NCBI GenBank assembly: GCA_934045905.1
Contig: OW203766.1
Coordinates: forward strand, 13,572,309 to 13,636,308
Length of the DNA: 64,000 nucleotides
DNA from: Leuctra nigra
Lineage: Eukaryota > Arthropoda > Insecta > Plecoptera > Leuctridae
Reading direction: 5' to 3'
Position numbers and translations under genes: made by a program. The notes beneath the pieces were generated by a model that ran no database searches, was not told the origin of the DNA, and worked only from the letters and a program-made list of their open reading frames with translations. Below, in pieces: positions 10,781 to 22,073 of this stretch; positions within the stretch are counted from its first letter, which is position 1; each line of letters opens with the position of its first letter.

Positions 10781-12881
10781 GTCAAATGTCACGACATCGC
10801 TCGCGCGGAATGTCGGCGTTGTGTCAGCCAGACACTTGACTTGATCGTCAGACGTCCGGTCAAATGTCAAGACATCGCTCGCGCGGAATGTCGGCGTTGT
10901 GTCAGCCAGACACTTGACTTGATCGTCAGACGTCCGGTCAAATGTCACGACATCGCTCGCGCGGAATGTCGGCGTTGTGTCAGCCAGACACTTGACTTGA
11001 TCGTCAGACGTCCGGTCAAATGTCACGACATCGCTCGCGCGGAATGTCGGCGTTGTGTCAGCCAGACACTTGACTTGATCGTCAGACATCCGGTCAAATG
11101 TCAAGACATCGCTCGCGCGGAATGTCGGCGTTGTGTCAGCCAGACACTTGACTTGATCGTCAGACGTCCGGTCAAATGTCACGACATCGCTCGCGCGGAA
11201 TGTCGGCGTTGTGTCAGCCAGACACTTGACTTGATCGTCAGACGTCCGGTCAAATGTCAAGACATCGCTCGCGCGGAATGTCGGCGTTGTGTCAGCCAGA
11301 CACTTGACTTGATCGTCAGACGTCCGGTCAAATGTCACGACATCGCTCGCGCGGAATGTCGGCGTTGTGTCAGCCAGACACTTGACTTGATCGTCAGACA
11401 TCCGGTCAAATGTCAAGACATCGCTCGCGCGGAATGTCGGCGTTGTGTCAGCCAGACACTTGACTTGATCGTCAGACGTCCGGTCAAATGTCAAGACATC
11501 GCTCGCGCGGAATGTCGGCGTTGTGTCAGCCAGACACTTGACTTGATCGTCAGACGTCCGGTCAAATGTCACGACATCGCTCGCGCGGAATGTCGGCGTT
11601 GTGTCAGCCAGACACTTGACTTGATCGTCAGACGTCCGGTCAAATGTCAAGACATCGCTCGCGCGGAATGTCGGCGTTGTGTCAGCCAGACACTTGACTT
11701 GATCGTCAGACGTCCGGTCAAATGTCACGACATCGCTCGCGCGGAATGTCGGCGTTGTGTCAGCCAGACACTTGACTTGATCGTCAGACGTCCGGTCAAA
11801 TGTCAAGACATCGCTCGCGCGGAATGTCGGCGTTGTGTCAGCCAGACACTTGACTTGATCGTCAGACGTCCGGTCAAATGTCACGACATCGCTCGCGCGG
11901 AATGTCGGCGTTGTGTCAGCCAGACACTTGACTTGATCGTCAGACATCCGGTCAAATGTCAAGACATCGCTCGCGCGGAATGTCGGCGTTGTGTCAGCCA
12001 GACACTTGACTTGATCGTCAGACGTCCGGTCAAATGTCAAGACATCGCTCGCGCGGAATGTCGGCGTTGTGTCAGCCAGACACTTGACTTGATCGTCAGA
12101 CATCCGGTCAAATGTCACGACATCGCTCGCGCGGAATGTCGGCGTTGTGTCAGCCAGACACTTGACTTGATCGTCAGACGTCCGGTCAAATGTCACGACA
12201 TCGCTCGCGCGGAATGTCGGCGTTGTGTCAGCCAGACACTTGACTTGATCGTCAGACATCCGGTCAAATGTCACGACATCGCTCGCGCGGAATGTCGGCG
12301 TTGTGTCAGCCAGACACTTGACTTGATCGTCAGACGTCCGGTCAAATGTCACGACATCGCTCGCGCGGAATGTCGGCGTTGTGTCAGCCAGACACTTGAC
12401 TTGATCGTCAGACATCCGGTCAAATGTCAAGACATCGCTCGCGCGGAATGTCGGCGTTGTGTCAGCCAGACACTTGACTTGATCGTCAGACGTCCGGTCA
12501 AATGTCAAGACATCGCTCGCGCGGAATGTCGGCGTTGTGTCAGCCAGACACTTGACTTGATCGTCAGACATCCGGTCAAATGTCACGACATCGCTCGCGC
12601 GGAATGTCGGCGTTGTGTCAGCCAGACACTTGACTTGATCGTCAGACGTCCGGTCAAATGTCACGACATCGCTCGCGCGGAATGTCGGCGTTGTGTCAGC
12701 CAGACACTTGACTTGATCGTCAGACATCCGGTCAAATGTCACGACATCGCTCGCGCGGAATGTCGGCGTTGTGTCAGCCAGACACTTGACTTGATCGTCA
12801 GACATCCGGTCAAATGTCAAGACATCGCTCGCGCGGAATGTCGGCGTTGTGTCAGCCAGACACTTGACTTGATCGTCAGAC
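10781..12881. repeat. 78-bp minisatellite, about 27 units
   Basis: Twenty-seven tandem 78-bp units are almost identical except at two positions: a C/A site in 'gtca(c/a)gacatcg' and a G/A site in 'cagac(g/a)tccgg'. The array is much GC-richer than its surroundings. Because 78 is a multiple of three and the unit has no stop in the relevant frames, long open frames exist on both strands (10763-12961 plus, 10637-13000 minus) with 26-residue repeats. Opposite-strand openness and a simple repeat origin argue against a real protein. The near-perfect identity points to recent amplification and homogenisation. Confidence 0.97.
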
Positions 12882-13683
12882 AGGGTCAGACCATACAAGG
12901 CAATTATCTCGGCGCATTCTCGATGCATCGCGTTCTTTCCGCGGAGAGGTCGGGGAAATAGATTATGATGCCATTTCCAAGCAGATAATGAATGCGTCAT
13001 TATATCAAGAGAAAATGGAACTTTTACACTACAATTTACTCTTGTTACTTGGCATCAATCGTACATATTTTGGATTTGTTATGTTTTTGAAAAAACGGAT
13101 CTGATTAAAATGTTAAATATTTTGGGACTGCTGTGTTGATTTTTAGATTAAGCGGGAAGGGGGGGGGGATTAAGATATTTTGAAGATAAATTAGATAAGT
13201 TTATTTATGTCATTCACGACTCGGATAAAGTTAGAAAAAATGTACATGCATTTGGGGTAAAAAGCTCACCTGTTGAGCTCACCCAAATTTCTATTAATTT
13301 TATCTTCGAGTTAACGCTAGCAAGAACTTTATCTGGTAGATAAGATAGCAAGAACTTTGCTCAAGGTACAAAGACCTAAGAAGATTCTAATCTCATACGC
13401 AGCTTTATAATCTAGTATTCTAATTATAATCCTGATATTTATGACTACATACATTGTAATGCATGGTGTAATATTACAAACTTACAAAACTATGCATTTT
13501 CTCTTTATCTACTGTACAAGTTACATAGTTGCAGGTGTGGTTACACAGTTGGAGAATACCCCACCCCCACACATATGCCATGATTCCATAACTCTTACGT
13601 ACTACAAGTTATGCACGACGAGCACTTCGCCCACGCAATGTAACAAGTGCACTTCGCTCTCGTGTTTACTCTTAAGTGAGTTT
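12882..13683. other. Spacer between two tandem arrays
   Basis: AT-rich with a short G-run (about 13156-13166) and no gene. Two copies of 'agcaagaacttt' near 13320 and 13348 are the only local repeats noticed. Confidence 0.5.
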
Positions 13684-13958
13684 ACGACGCGGCCTCCAGT
13701 CCCGCCGCGCTGACGAGTACGTCGAGGAAGTGAGAATCACACATGCCGCAGCGCTGACCAGCACGCGAGGAAGTGAGAATCACACAACGACGCGGCCTCC
13801 AGTCGTGCCGCGCTGACTAGCACGTCGAGGAAGTGAGAATCACACAGACATCGCGGCCTCCAGCCCCGCCGGGCTGACGAGCACGTCGAGGAAGTGACGC
13901 GGCCTCCAGTCCCGCCGCGCTGACGAGCACGTCGAGGAAGTGAGAATCGCACGAACAC
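13684..13958. repeat. Short GC-rich tandem array, about 5 units
   Basis: Units of roughly 45-60 bp begin with 'gcggcctccagtc' and end with 'cacgtcgaggaagtgagaa' and are repeated about five times with indels. The unit shares the word 'gtcgagga' with the 65-bp minisatellite at 22-24 kb. It is degenerate and not coding. Confidence 0.9.
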
Positions 13959-16613
13959 AATTCACCTCCGCTCTTGATCCGTGAGAGCATTCTGCGCGAC
14001 CTTGACGAGCTGCATCATGCGTCTAGCATTCCAAGTACAAGCACAGACTACATGATACAATGTTCGAAAAGAACGGAAGAAATAACGAAGAACTCTCTAA
14101 AACAGCTCGGACAGCTTGCTTTGTTTGTGCTATTTACTCAAAATAATTATAATCCCACTCACTTTCCTACCAAGAGGTGAATAACTACACAAATCAAGGT
14201 TCTTGTCTAAAAAAAATATGTATGTATTTTAAAAAATAATGGAAATCAAAATGAACAGACAAAAACGTTACAAACAATAATTTTCTTTCAAATACCTACC
14301 TATATTTAGTAACGAATTGAGGGGATGTACGCATTTTCAGTTGTTTTCAAGGTCAGTCTTTGGCTTGGCATATCGTCGTCGCGTTATCTTGGCCCAAATC
14401 TCTCACTCGTCCTTGTCACATGTATCGCGGATGACATAATAAGTGATTTATTGGTGTAGTCTCCAATTAATTAAGATAGATGGAGGGCAAATATGTGCAT
14501 CTTATCAAAGAGCTTTACTAGTCAAGAACAAATGTATAGGAGAATGCGAGTGGTAATCCGTAATCATGTTGAATACTAATCCCTTTCATCAAGCGACAAT
14601 TAACCCAATTCTCTGTACTAGATAGGTTAAATGCAGCCGAGATCCGATTATGTTTCGGCTCGTGCGTCGGTCTGTCTCTGCACCGCGTTGAGACGCATTG
14701 ATCGCTGTTATTACAACGCAACGAGTAAAAAGGCTGTCTGTCTAGTCTGTTTGTGTGAATGAAAAGAGAGTCTATGTCTATCAGTCTGAATGAACCTATA
14801 TGCATGTTCTCAATACAATAGGAGTCAGGACACCCTTTGACCAATCGAAACCAAATTTTGCATAGTTACCCTTCAGGAACCTGCGCACATCGTCTCTAAG
14901 AATCGTTCCTATCCTCCGGGCATCGCCGGGCTAGTCAGCTAGTCACCAATGGTAACGTCGGCGATATAAGGCCTTACAATAACATTTCAGGTTCTCGTGT
15001 AGGTATGGGGTCTACGTGATAACGGAGCGTATTCGTAGCTTTATTGGGTTCTCGATAAAAATGTAATGGGGTGTGTTAGAAATAAGTTCATGCATCTGTA
15101 TTGCTAGGAATCTCGAATCGACCGAGCACGACACGACCCCTAAACTGTTCGCGATCTATGTGTGAAGGAAATGAGACAAGAGCCGAGCATAACGCAAGGA
15201 CAGCGTGTGCGCTTGCACCACGCGCAGGAATGTGCAGCGCGATAAGAGCGTCGTGCATGAGTCATCATGACGTCACACCTGAGCGAGCAGTCGCGGTCAC
15301 GTGCTCGCTAATAGTGGGCTGTTTACATGGCGGCACGGGGCAAGGATGTTTAGCCACGAGGTCCGTATGTCTGGACAATGCTGACATCAACCGATCTTCG
15401 TCAGCCAGGAGAAGACAGATTGTGCTCATTGCGTTGAAGATCGGTTTGAGATTTAAAAAAAATACAGTCTAATTTTATGAGCTCATTTCGTAGAGAATAT
15501 TTTCCCGGTCATTTCAAAATAAAGTACACCTCCAAAATTGCTGAAGAAATAATTTATTTAAGCGAAAAGTTGTAGCTCTCTAGAACGAATTATACTTAGT
15601 ATTTTTGAATGTTCATCAATTTTTAACAATGCTTACCTCCCAAATGATAAGATCTGGCAATTATTTTGCATGATAGTCCCGAAGAGAAATTCAGAAACAC
15701 ACGATTGTCATCCAAAATCTCGGACTCTTGTCAAAATACACCACTTTCGCAGCTCATAACATGTTCTCAATCCGGGTAAAAATTGAAGTACATACAGAAA
15801 TCTCTCCTCGAAGTGCAACCTTTATTTTAGTGAAGCTTTCAAATAAACAATAACTGTCAGTCAACGAACCATTCAACCAGAAAGTTCAAGTACTAAACTA
15901 CAATCAGCGGAAATTCCAAGTACCAAAATACCTAATGCCAATCTATTTGCATTCATAATTGCAAGAGTTTCGACAATCTCAACTTTCGAGACAATGATTC
16001 TTAGTAAATTGCATTTGGACATTTTGGGCCGCCCTGTTGAACAATAGATAAGAAACCCAGCATTACGTCAAGTGAAGCGGCTGTTCCACGAATCAACCTT
16101 GATACTCTGATCCAATATTTGTCGCTGTCAGGGAACTTGTTACCTGCGTGAGATCAGTGATCGATCCTGATCCAGAGCACACATGGGGAGGGGGAGGGGG
16201 GATGGAGTCACCTGACGTGCTGATAACAGATAACAACCTCTCAAGGACAGCCTGGTGTCAACAAACATGGCTGAGCAAATGAAGGCAGAAACTCAGGGGA
16301 AGTGAGAAAACAGGGGTCTACCGAACAAATCTATACCGTCTATTATACGAATGAAGTAAATTTTTGGATTTGATCCTGTTGATCATAAGTACGGAGGGGA
16401 CGGAAAGTTAAAAAAGAATGTAAAAAATAACAGGAAATGCATACCTAATAAATAATAATTCAGAGAAAAAAACAGTGTGCAATCAAAGATTTTGAATCAT
16501 AAGATTCTCCTGGACAATGGGTTTTACTCTTCCAAGGATTTTTTAAACCATAAATTTTAATGTTTAATTGCCAACTTGCTGTACAGTGTACACTTAGTGT
16601 GTATTGCTGTATA
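13959..16613. other. Intergenic, no gene supported
   Basis: A GC-richer stretch at about 15110-15460 has a 123-codon open frame without recognisable motifs and could be a promoter or untranslated exon. A Helitron-like terminus may lie near 14918-14942. The remainder is AT-rich and featureless to me. Confidence 0.45.
14690..14943 (+). mobile_element. Possible Helitron-like 3' end
   Basis: A tract with 'tgaccaatcgaaaccaaattt' modules ends in ccgggcatcgccgggctagt followed by cagctagt, i.e. a GC-rich stem-like word a few bases before CTAG|T. This is the form expected of Helitron 3' termini, but no 5' end or replication-initiator/helicase gene was found. The stem is imperfect. Confidence 0.3.
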
Positions 16614-17844
16614 TCTAGTGGAGCGGTCGCTCCACCCAGCCAAGTCGTACCGTACACTCACACTCACTCAACATACCGTAAATGCCTATATAAACTGAGG
16701 AGCAGACCAAACACTTTTACTGTAAGCAACAACATGGCATTTTCGGCCTACTGGATCTCAAAATTGGTAAATCTCACATTGTTGCGAAATATCTTAATTT
16801 CGAGCTATGGCCCACCCCACTACATATACCAAATTTGGGAACAATAGGTTATGCCATTTGCGCGCTAGAGGACCGAGAAAACAGTGAAATTACACCACTT
16901 TCTGATTCTGAAGATGATGATGATTCTGATGATATCACGAAACGTCGCTATCACCGCCACAGCCTAAACGGCTGAACCGATCGACCTGAAATTTTTACCA
17001 CATGTGCACTTTTGGCGTCTGAGGTGCCTTTTTATGAAACCAACCGGAAGCCGCCATTTTGAAACCGGAAGTGACGTCATAACTCAAAAACGTCTGGACC
17101 GATTAGAACGAAATTAGCGCCATTCGATTTAGATGGTCATCTATATGAAGTATCAATAAAAAAAATATTATTTTCTTATTTTCTAAACCGGAAGTGACGT
17201 CATAAATACGCAATATTTAACTTATTTCAACAAATTATACTTAAAATACGTACATAATTAACTTACATTGTAACATAGACAATACAATTTATATATTCAA
17301 GGTAGCAGTGTTCTCGGCCGCCATTCCTGAAACCGGAAGTGACGTCATATATCTAAAACGCCTGTACCGATTGCAACTGAACTAGCTCCTGCGTATTCAT
17401 TCTGCTATTTATTTGAAAAATCAATTGTGAAAAATGAATAAATAAATTAATGGTACCGGAAATGGCGGCAGGAACCACTAAATGAAACCGGAAGTGACGT
17501 CATATATTACAAACGGCATGACCGATTTTACGGAAATATAGGGATTAGGAATTCAGATGGTCGTTCATGAAGGTATCAACTAGATAAAACTAGATTGTTT
17601 TCTTATTACCTATACCGGAATTCGGCCGCTAATTCAAAACCGGAAGTGACGTCATGTATCGAAAACGGCTGGATCGATTATAACGAAACTTAAGCTATTC
17701 TTCTTGGATAATCATTTTCATCTTATACCAAACGCAACTTTTCATAGTAACCAAATCGGTTGAGGCGTATTTTTTTAAAGAAATTAGTCCCTGCTCGGAC
17801 ATGTGCTACAAGCTGTATGAATAAACTAACAAAAGAAGTGATAT
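16614..17844 (+). repeat. Repeat family copy 1 with ETS-CRE-like modules
   Basis: Homologous to 59026-60210, giving two copies 42 kb apart. It opens with tctagtggagcggtcgctcc, a small hairpin, then a TATATAAA box (16687-16694) about 40 nt before an ATG (16734). The rest is built from degenerate modules of 120-155 bp, each with the word ACCGGAAGTGACGTCA (at 17064, 17187, 17332, 17487, 17639) followed in most modules by 'ggctggaccgatt'-type sequence. It ends against a foldback that follows at the same place in the sister copy. No protein of convincing length is encoded. Family class is not determined. Confidence 0.85.
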
Positions 17845-18969
17845 CCCAGAAAAAACACTCCGTGTAAAAATACCAGCCAAGTCTCTTTAACTATAAAAAA
17901 AAATAGAAGAAATCTAAAAATTCAGCACTGAAAAGGAGTGATATCAAAAAAGGAGCCAAGTCAACGAATTTTCAAAATTTTAATCGTACCATTGAAATAA
18001 AAATATCAACCCCCGAGAAATACTTAAAAAAAGGACTTGGCGCATCGTTTTTTTAAAGACATTTTTCTATTCTTAAGCTTATGCCACTCACATACTACGT
18101 AGTTCAGAAATGCCTAGAAAAATTGGGACAAAACTTTCAAATTAAATATTGAACATTCTGTAAAATATTTTAAATTTAAATATAAGTACGCAAAGAAACA
18201 TAGCATTGTCTTACAAGCAATAAATACAGAACAGTTGTGTTTGTGATTGGTAGGTACCTATAGTTTTGTGGGTACATCAACATACCTACTACAGCATTAT
18301 ACTTTGAACCTTCTCGCCGTGTAATTAATTGCTATTAATTAACATTTTATACCAAAAAAATTCATAAATTACATAACGTATTACTTTAGATAAAAATCTA
18401 GTCAGTAATTATTTGAGCAGCATGGCTCAGTGCACTAGTCACTTATACAAATCTCATTGACGGCCTTCTTGTAATGAGCGCTTTCGCTATTTCCCTCAGT
18501 CACGATATTGAGAAGTATGATTGATTAATATGACCCTAGAAATAGTGGCAATAACGAATAGACTAGGCCGCTTCCGTTTATTCGTTATTCGTTTATCCGT
18601 TTATTTCCTCTGAATATTGACAAAATACCAAAACTGCCAGTAGGTAAGAGTACTAGTTATATTAAAACGTAGTATGATTCGTCGATAATGAATGTGATAT
18701 ACTCAGGAAAATATACTTGTAGAGTTCTTCCTATACTTTTAGGATAGAAAAGTGTCTTTAAAAAAACGATGCGCCAAGTCCTTTTTTTAAGTATTTCTCG
18801 GGGGTTGATATTTTTATTTCAATGGTACGATTAAAATTTTGAAAATTCGTTGACTTGGCTCCTTTTTTGATATCACTCCTTTTCAGTGCTGAATTTTTAG
18901 ATTTCTTCTATTTTTTTTTATAGTTAAAGAGACTTGGCTGGTATTTTTACACGGAGTGTTTTTTCTGGG
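17845..18969. repeat. Foldback element, 226-bp inverted arms
   Basis: Arms 17845-18070 and 18744-18969 are near-perfect reverse complements (226 nt each) around a 673-nt AT-rich spacer. Outer ends are cccagaaaaaacactccgtg and its complement. The inner ends carry 'cttggcgcatcg'. The element at 60211-60583 is a shorter member with the same arm sequence. No transposase frame and no clear target duplication are seen. Confidence 0.93.
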
Positions 18970-20730
18970 TGTGTATTACTTTGACAACATCCATGCATTG
19001 TATATTTCATATAAATATAATATATTGTTCAACGTATGACGAGCGACTAAATAAATCAATATAAATAAAATTAAAAAAATCAGAGAAAAATCAGATTTTA
19101 GAAAGAAAAAAAACAGCACGAAATCTAAGACAGTAAAATACGAACAATAACAAAGTGTGGGGGTCAACAGGGAAAGAGTGGGCGTGTGGAAGAGGATTGA
19201 CAACCGAGACAATGTCGAGGACAAGCGACGTGATGGGCAGAACAGAACTAATCACGTCATTGAAACATGACGTCATGCCGTCTGTTGATGCCGAGATGGA
19301 TGGCGGGGGAGGCATCAATCACTGCATGGCGGCCATGACAGTGCACACATGTCACTGTCAGAGGGGGGTGGGGGGTATTTGATCCTCGGGGCGGGCAGCT
19401 CGCAATCTAAGTGTTCAGTAGTCAGTACACACAAAAATATGTTTTGTTTGTTTTCTAAGGGCAATTTTTTAATACTCGGCTACATTTTAAACAGTTGATT
19501 AGGACTATATTGCCATTACAACAAGAGCAACCAATGACATTCCTTGTGATAAACGTACAGTATTGAAAACTGGTCCTAAAATTAGTAGGATTTAATAAAA
19601 TTCTAATATTTTAAAAGGTTATTTTGATTTTGTTAGGAGTGAGTACGCATACTGATTTATTTAGGTACAGAGGTAGTAGAGTCTGATAAAGATCTTACCA
19701 AGCTGGCTGTACTGAGATCTTCTGAGATGAATGAGAAAAGAGCAACCATTATGAAAAATATAGACAATACAATCAACATACAATTATCTATGCAAACTAT
19801 GCGCAAAGAACAAGAGCCATCACAGCATCACTTATCAGATCGCTAGAGTGACATCGCATGTTCATCCATAGTACCTACTTTCACATTGAAAATAGAAAAT
19901 GCATTGTTGTGTATTTACAGTCTGATTGTAGCTTTCGTCACCGGCAATCTAACTTTTGCACATCATGCAGTAAAGCATCATGTTTATGCCGTGCACAGCA
20001 AAATGTGGCAATTCCAGACGGTAAATACCTCCTGTCAGCCAGTCATTCTCTCCAAACGAGAAGCAAGTACCTAGCCGAGCAATAAACCCGGTAAATGAAT
20101 GATGAAAACAACAATCAATTGCCTACTCATAATATTTATGTATCTACAGAGAAAACCGACGTTGTAAGACGTTGAAAACCAGTTCTACAGAAAAAGTATC
20201 GAGTGGAGGAAGAAAAAGCAATGCGGGGGTGAAAACCTGTGTCTTGACCTCGGTTACGACACAGTCTACGTCGAGGATCAAGGATCGAGTGCAGGGTTCG
20301 ATTCCCGCGGTCGAGAGTCAAATGCCGAGCAGATTTCCGATCACGACCGCCTGCTAATTCATCCGCCGTGTGGCCAAAGTGTTTCGTATCATTCCCTTCA
20401 GATCATCGGATTTATTGCAACAATCTGTTTTTTTAATGTTGAAACTTATTTTGTACAATTTGGTGAAACGCATTTTTATTCAAATGGGCAGATATTCTAT
20501 AATTTTTGAACGATTCATTGACAAACGGTGAGCAGATTCGAGGGAACGTAATGGACCACGGTCAAATATTTCGCTGCGACGGCTGAGATCGGTTTATATT
20601 TTACCAAATTGCAGGGAAACCTGACAAAGTATAAACAAGCTTCTTTTGTTCGTTTTCAGGTCCTAAACAGAATTAAATATGAAAGCTAACGTCTTGCTAA
20701 AAACCTATGAATGGCGGTTAGACAGACAAA
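18970..20730. other. Intergenic, no gene supported
   Basis: GC-richer sequence at 19155-19400 has short open frames on both strands without family signatures. A tRNA-like SINE fragment sits at about 20221-20312. Elsewhere nothing is recognised. Confidence 0.45.
20221..20312 (+). repeat. tRNA-like SINE fragment
   Basis: The segment ends in a consensus-quality box B, gggttcgattcccgcgg, preceded by about 60 nt of tRNA-like length. The box A region is poor and no cloverleaf closes, so this is taken as a SINE head or tRNA pseudogene. Confidence 0.4.
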
Positions 20731-21014
20731 TTACCGCGCCGTTTCTTGATCCACGTGGTACAGTCTCGACTGCAGTTGATTGAAGTTGTTTCGTTTTCCT
20801 TCCGCCAAAGTCAAACCTAGGTTAACCAAGTCGTTTCTAATCTCCGACCAGCTAGACTGCATGCGTAATAACATCATTGTTTGCCGTACGCCATTTCCCA
20901 CCGGCATCTTCGGCGTGACGCAACCTCCTGTACCGTCTGCCTCGTCAACGTCCTTGGCACCGGCATGGCGTCCTCCCGAGGCCTCTCTCATTGTCTCTCC
21001 CCCCACCACGGCGA
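20731..21014 (-). CDS. Possible terminal exon, unidentified gene
   Basis: A GC-rich minus-strand frame runs from just after an acceptor-like tgtcag (about 21013) to a TAA at 20731. It encodes about 94 residues ending ...SSWSEIRNDLVNLGLTLAEG followed by NNFNQLQSRLYHVDQETAR. The charged, helix-like carboxyl part looks protein-like and composition matches coding DNA, but I recognise no family. An adjoining upstream frame (21025-21339) in the same phase is separated by one stop. That could mean two exons, a pseudogene, or chance. Confidence 0.3.
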
Positions 21015-22073
21015 CCCCTGACAATTAGGCAGCAATCTCTGCGTGAACCAGTTGTGGAATGCCCCCCACCCCTCCCCCCGCGGCAACCCGCGCCGCATTC
21101 CGGCTGCGGAGAGAAGATCTCCGACGAACCAGTTCTCGCGGTCCGGCAGACTTGAGAGAGAGAGATGGAGAAGATGATGTCACGGGAGATCTACGCCGAA
21201 ACGCTTCAATTTGGCTGAAAGTGTCGATATTATGATGGTCCTGGTTCATTGGCCTGCCCGCCGGTGCCGTGCTTATGTTGTGGACGCAATCCGACCAATA
21301 ATCACGGTTCCATTCTCTTTCGAATCTTGCCACGTTCAATTTTACGTTAATAAGGTTTTTTTGGTGTGTAAAAGTTTTGTTTCTGATAATACCGCGGGTT
21401 GGCCAATTTTGCCAGGTCGAAAAAATGCAACTTCGTGTTTTATAAACAATATTTTGAAAATTCCATATGTTGAACTATAATTACCATAAAATGCAGGGCA
21501 TCATAGTCCCTCTCAAATCTCGATGCAATTTACATTTATGAAATAACAGGTAAAATGATCACAAACAACAGTTCAGCTTTTACTATTCCCTATAACTTTC
21601 CTCAAATTTCTTTAAAAATTCCCCCCCCCCCCCCCCCCCAGCCAACACTTGATAATTCCTGGAGAACTTCAAACCGTCTTCAACTGATATCAATCCAAAA
21701 GTTGTTCACAATCGCATTAGTAAAATTCGTATTCAAAACATAACATTCAAAACAAGTTGAAAATGTCATACTGTGGGTAACTTGACGTCCGCCAATCCGC
21801 CAGATTAGATAGGACCAGCTCTGTCAAATCACTAATCAGTACTATTTATAATTCCATGGTCAGATCAACTTCGCATCACATTCACAGCTCCCCATGGCGA
21901 AGAGGACAAAGTGACAAGCACCAATTACCCATCTAGACGCGCGTTTCCGTTGTGTGTCCAATGTCGCTGGTCTATTCGCACGGCAACTATTACCGTCCTC
22001 GTGCATCAAGCGATTGGCATGCGGCACGGGGAGGGCGTGACCCCCGGCAGTCGACAGCCAAGTCATGTGCGCG
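21015..22073. other. Intergenic with poly-C tract
   Basis: The open minus-strand frame 21025-21339 is Ser/Arg-rich and unassigned. A 19-nt poly-C run lies at 21621-21639. No other feature is supported. Confidence 0.45.

Noticed and set aside
10637..13000. 787-codon minus and 732-codon plus open frames as repeat proteins
   Set aside because: Both strands are open only because a 78-bp unit, a multiple of three, lacks stops. No signal peptide, domain or splice context supports a gene.
15101..15472. 123-residue open frame
   Set aside because: No recognisable domain, no splice or start context; base composition alone is not enough.
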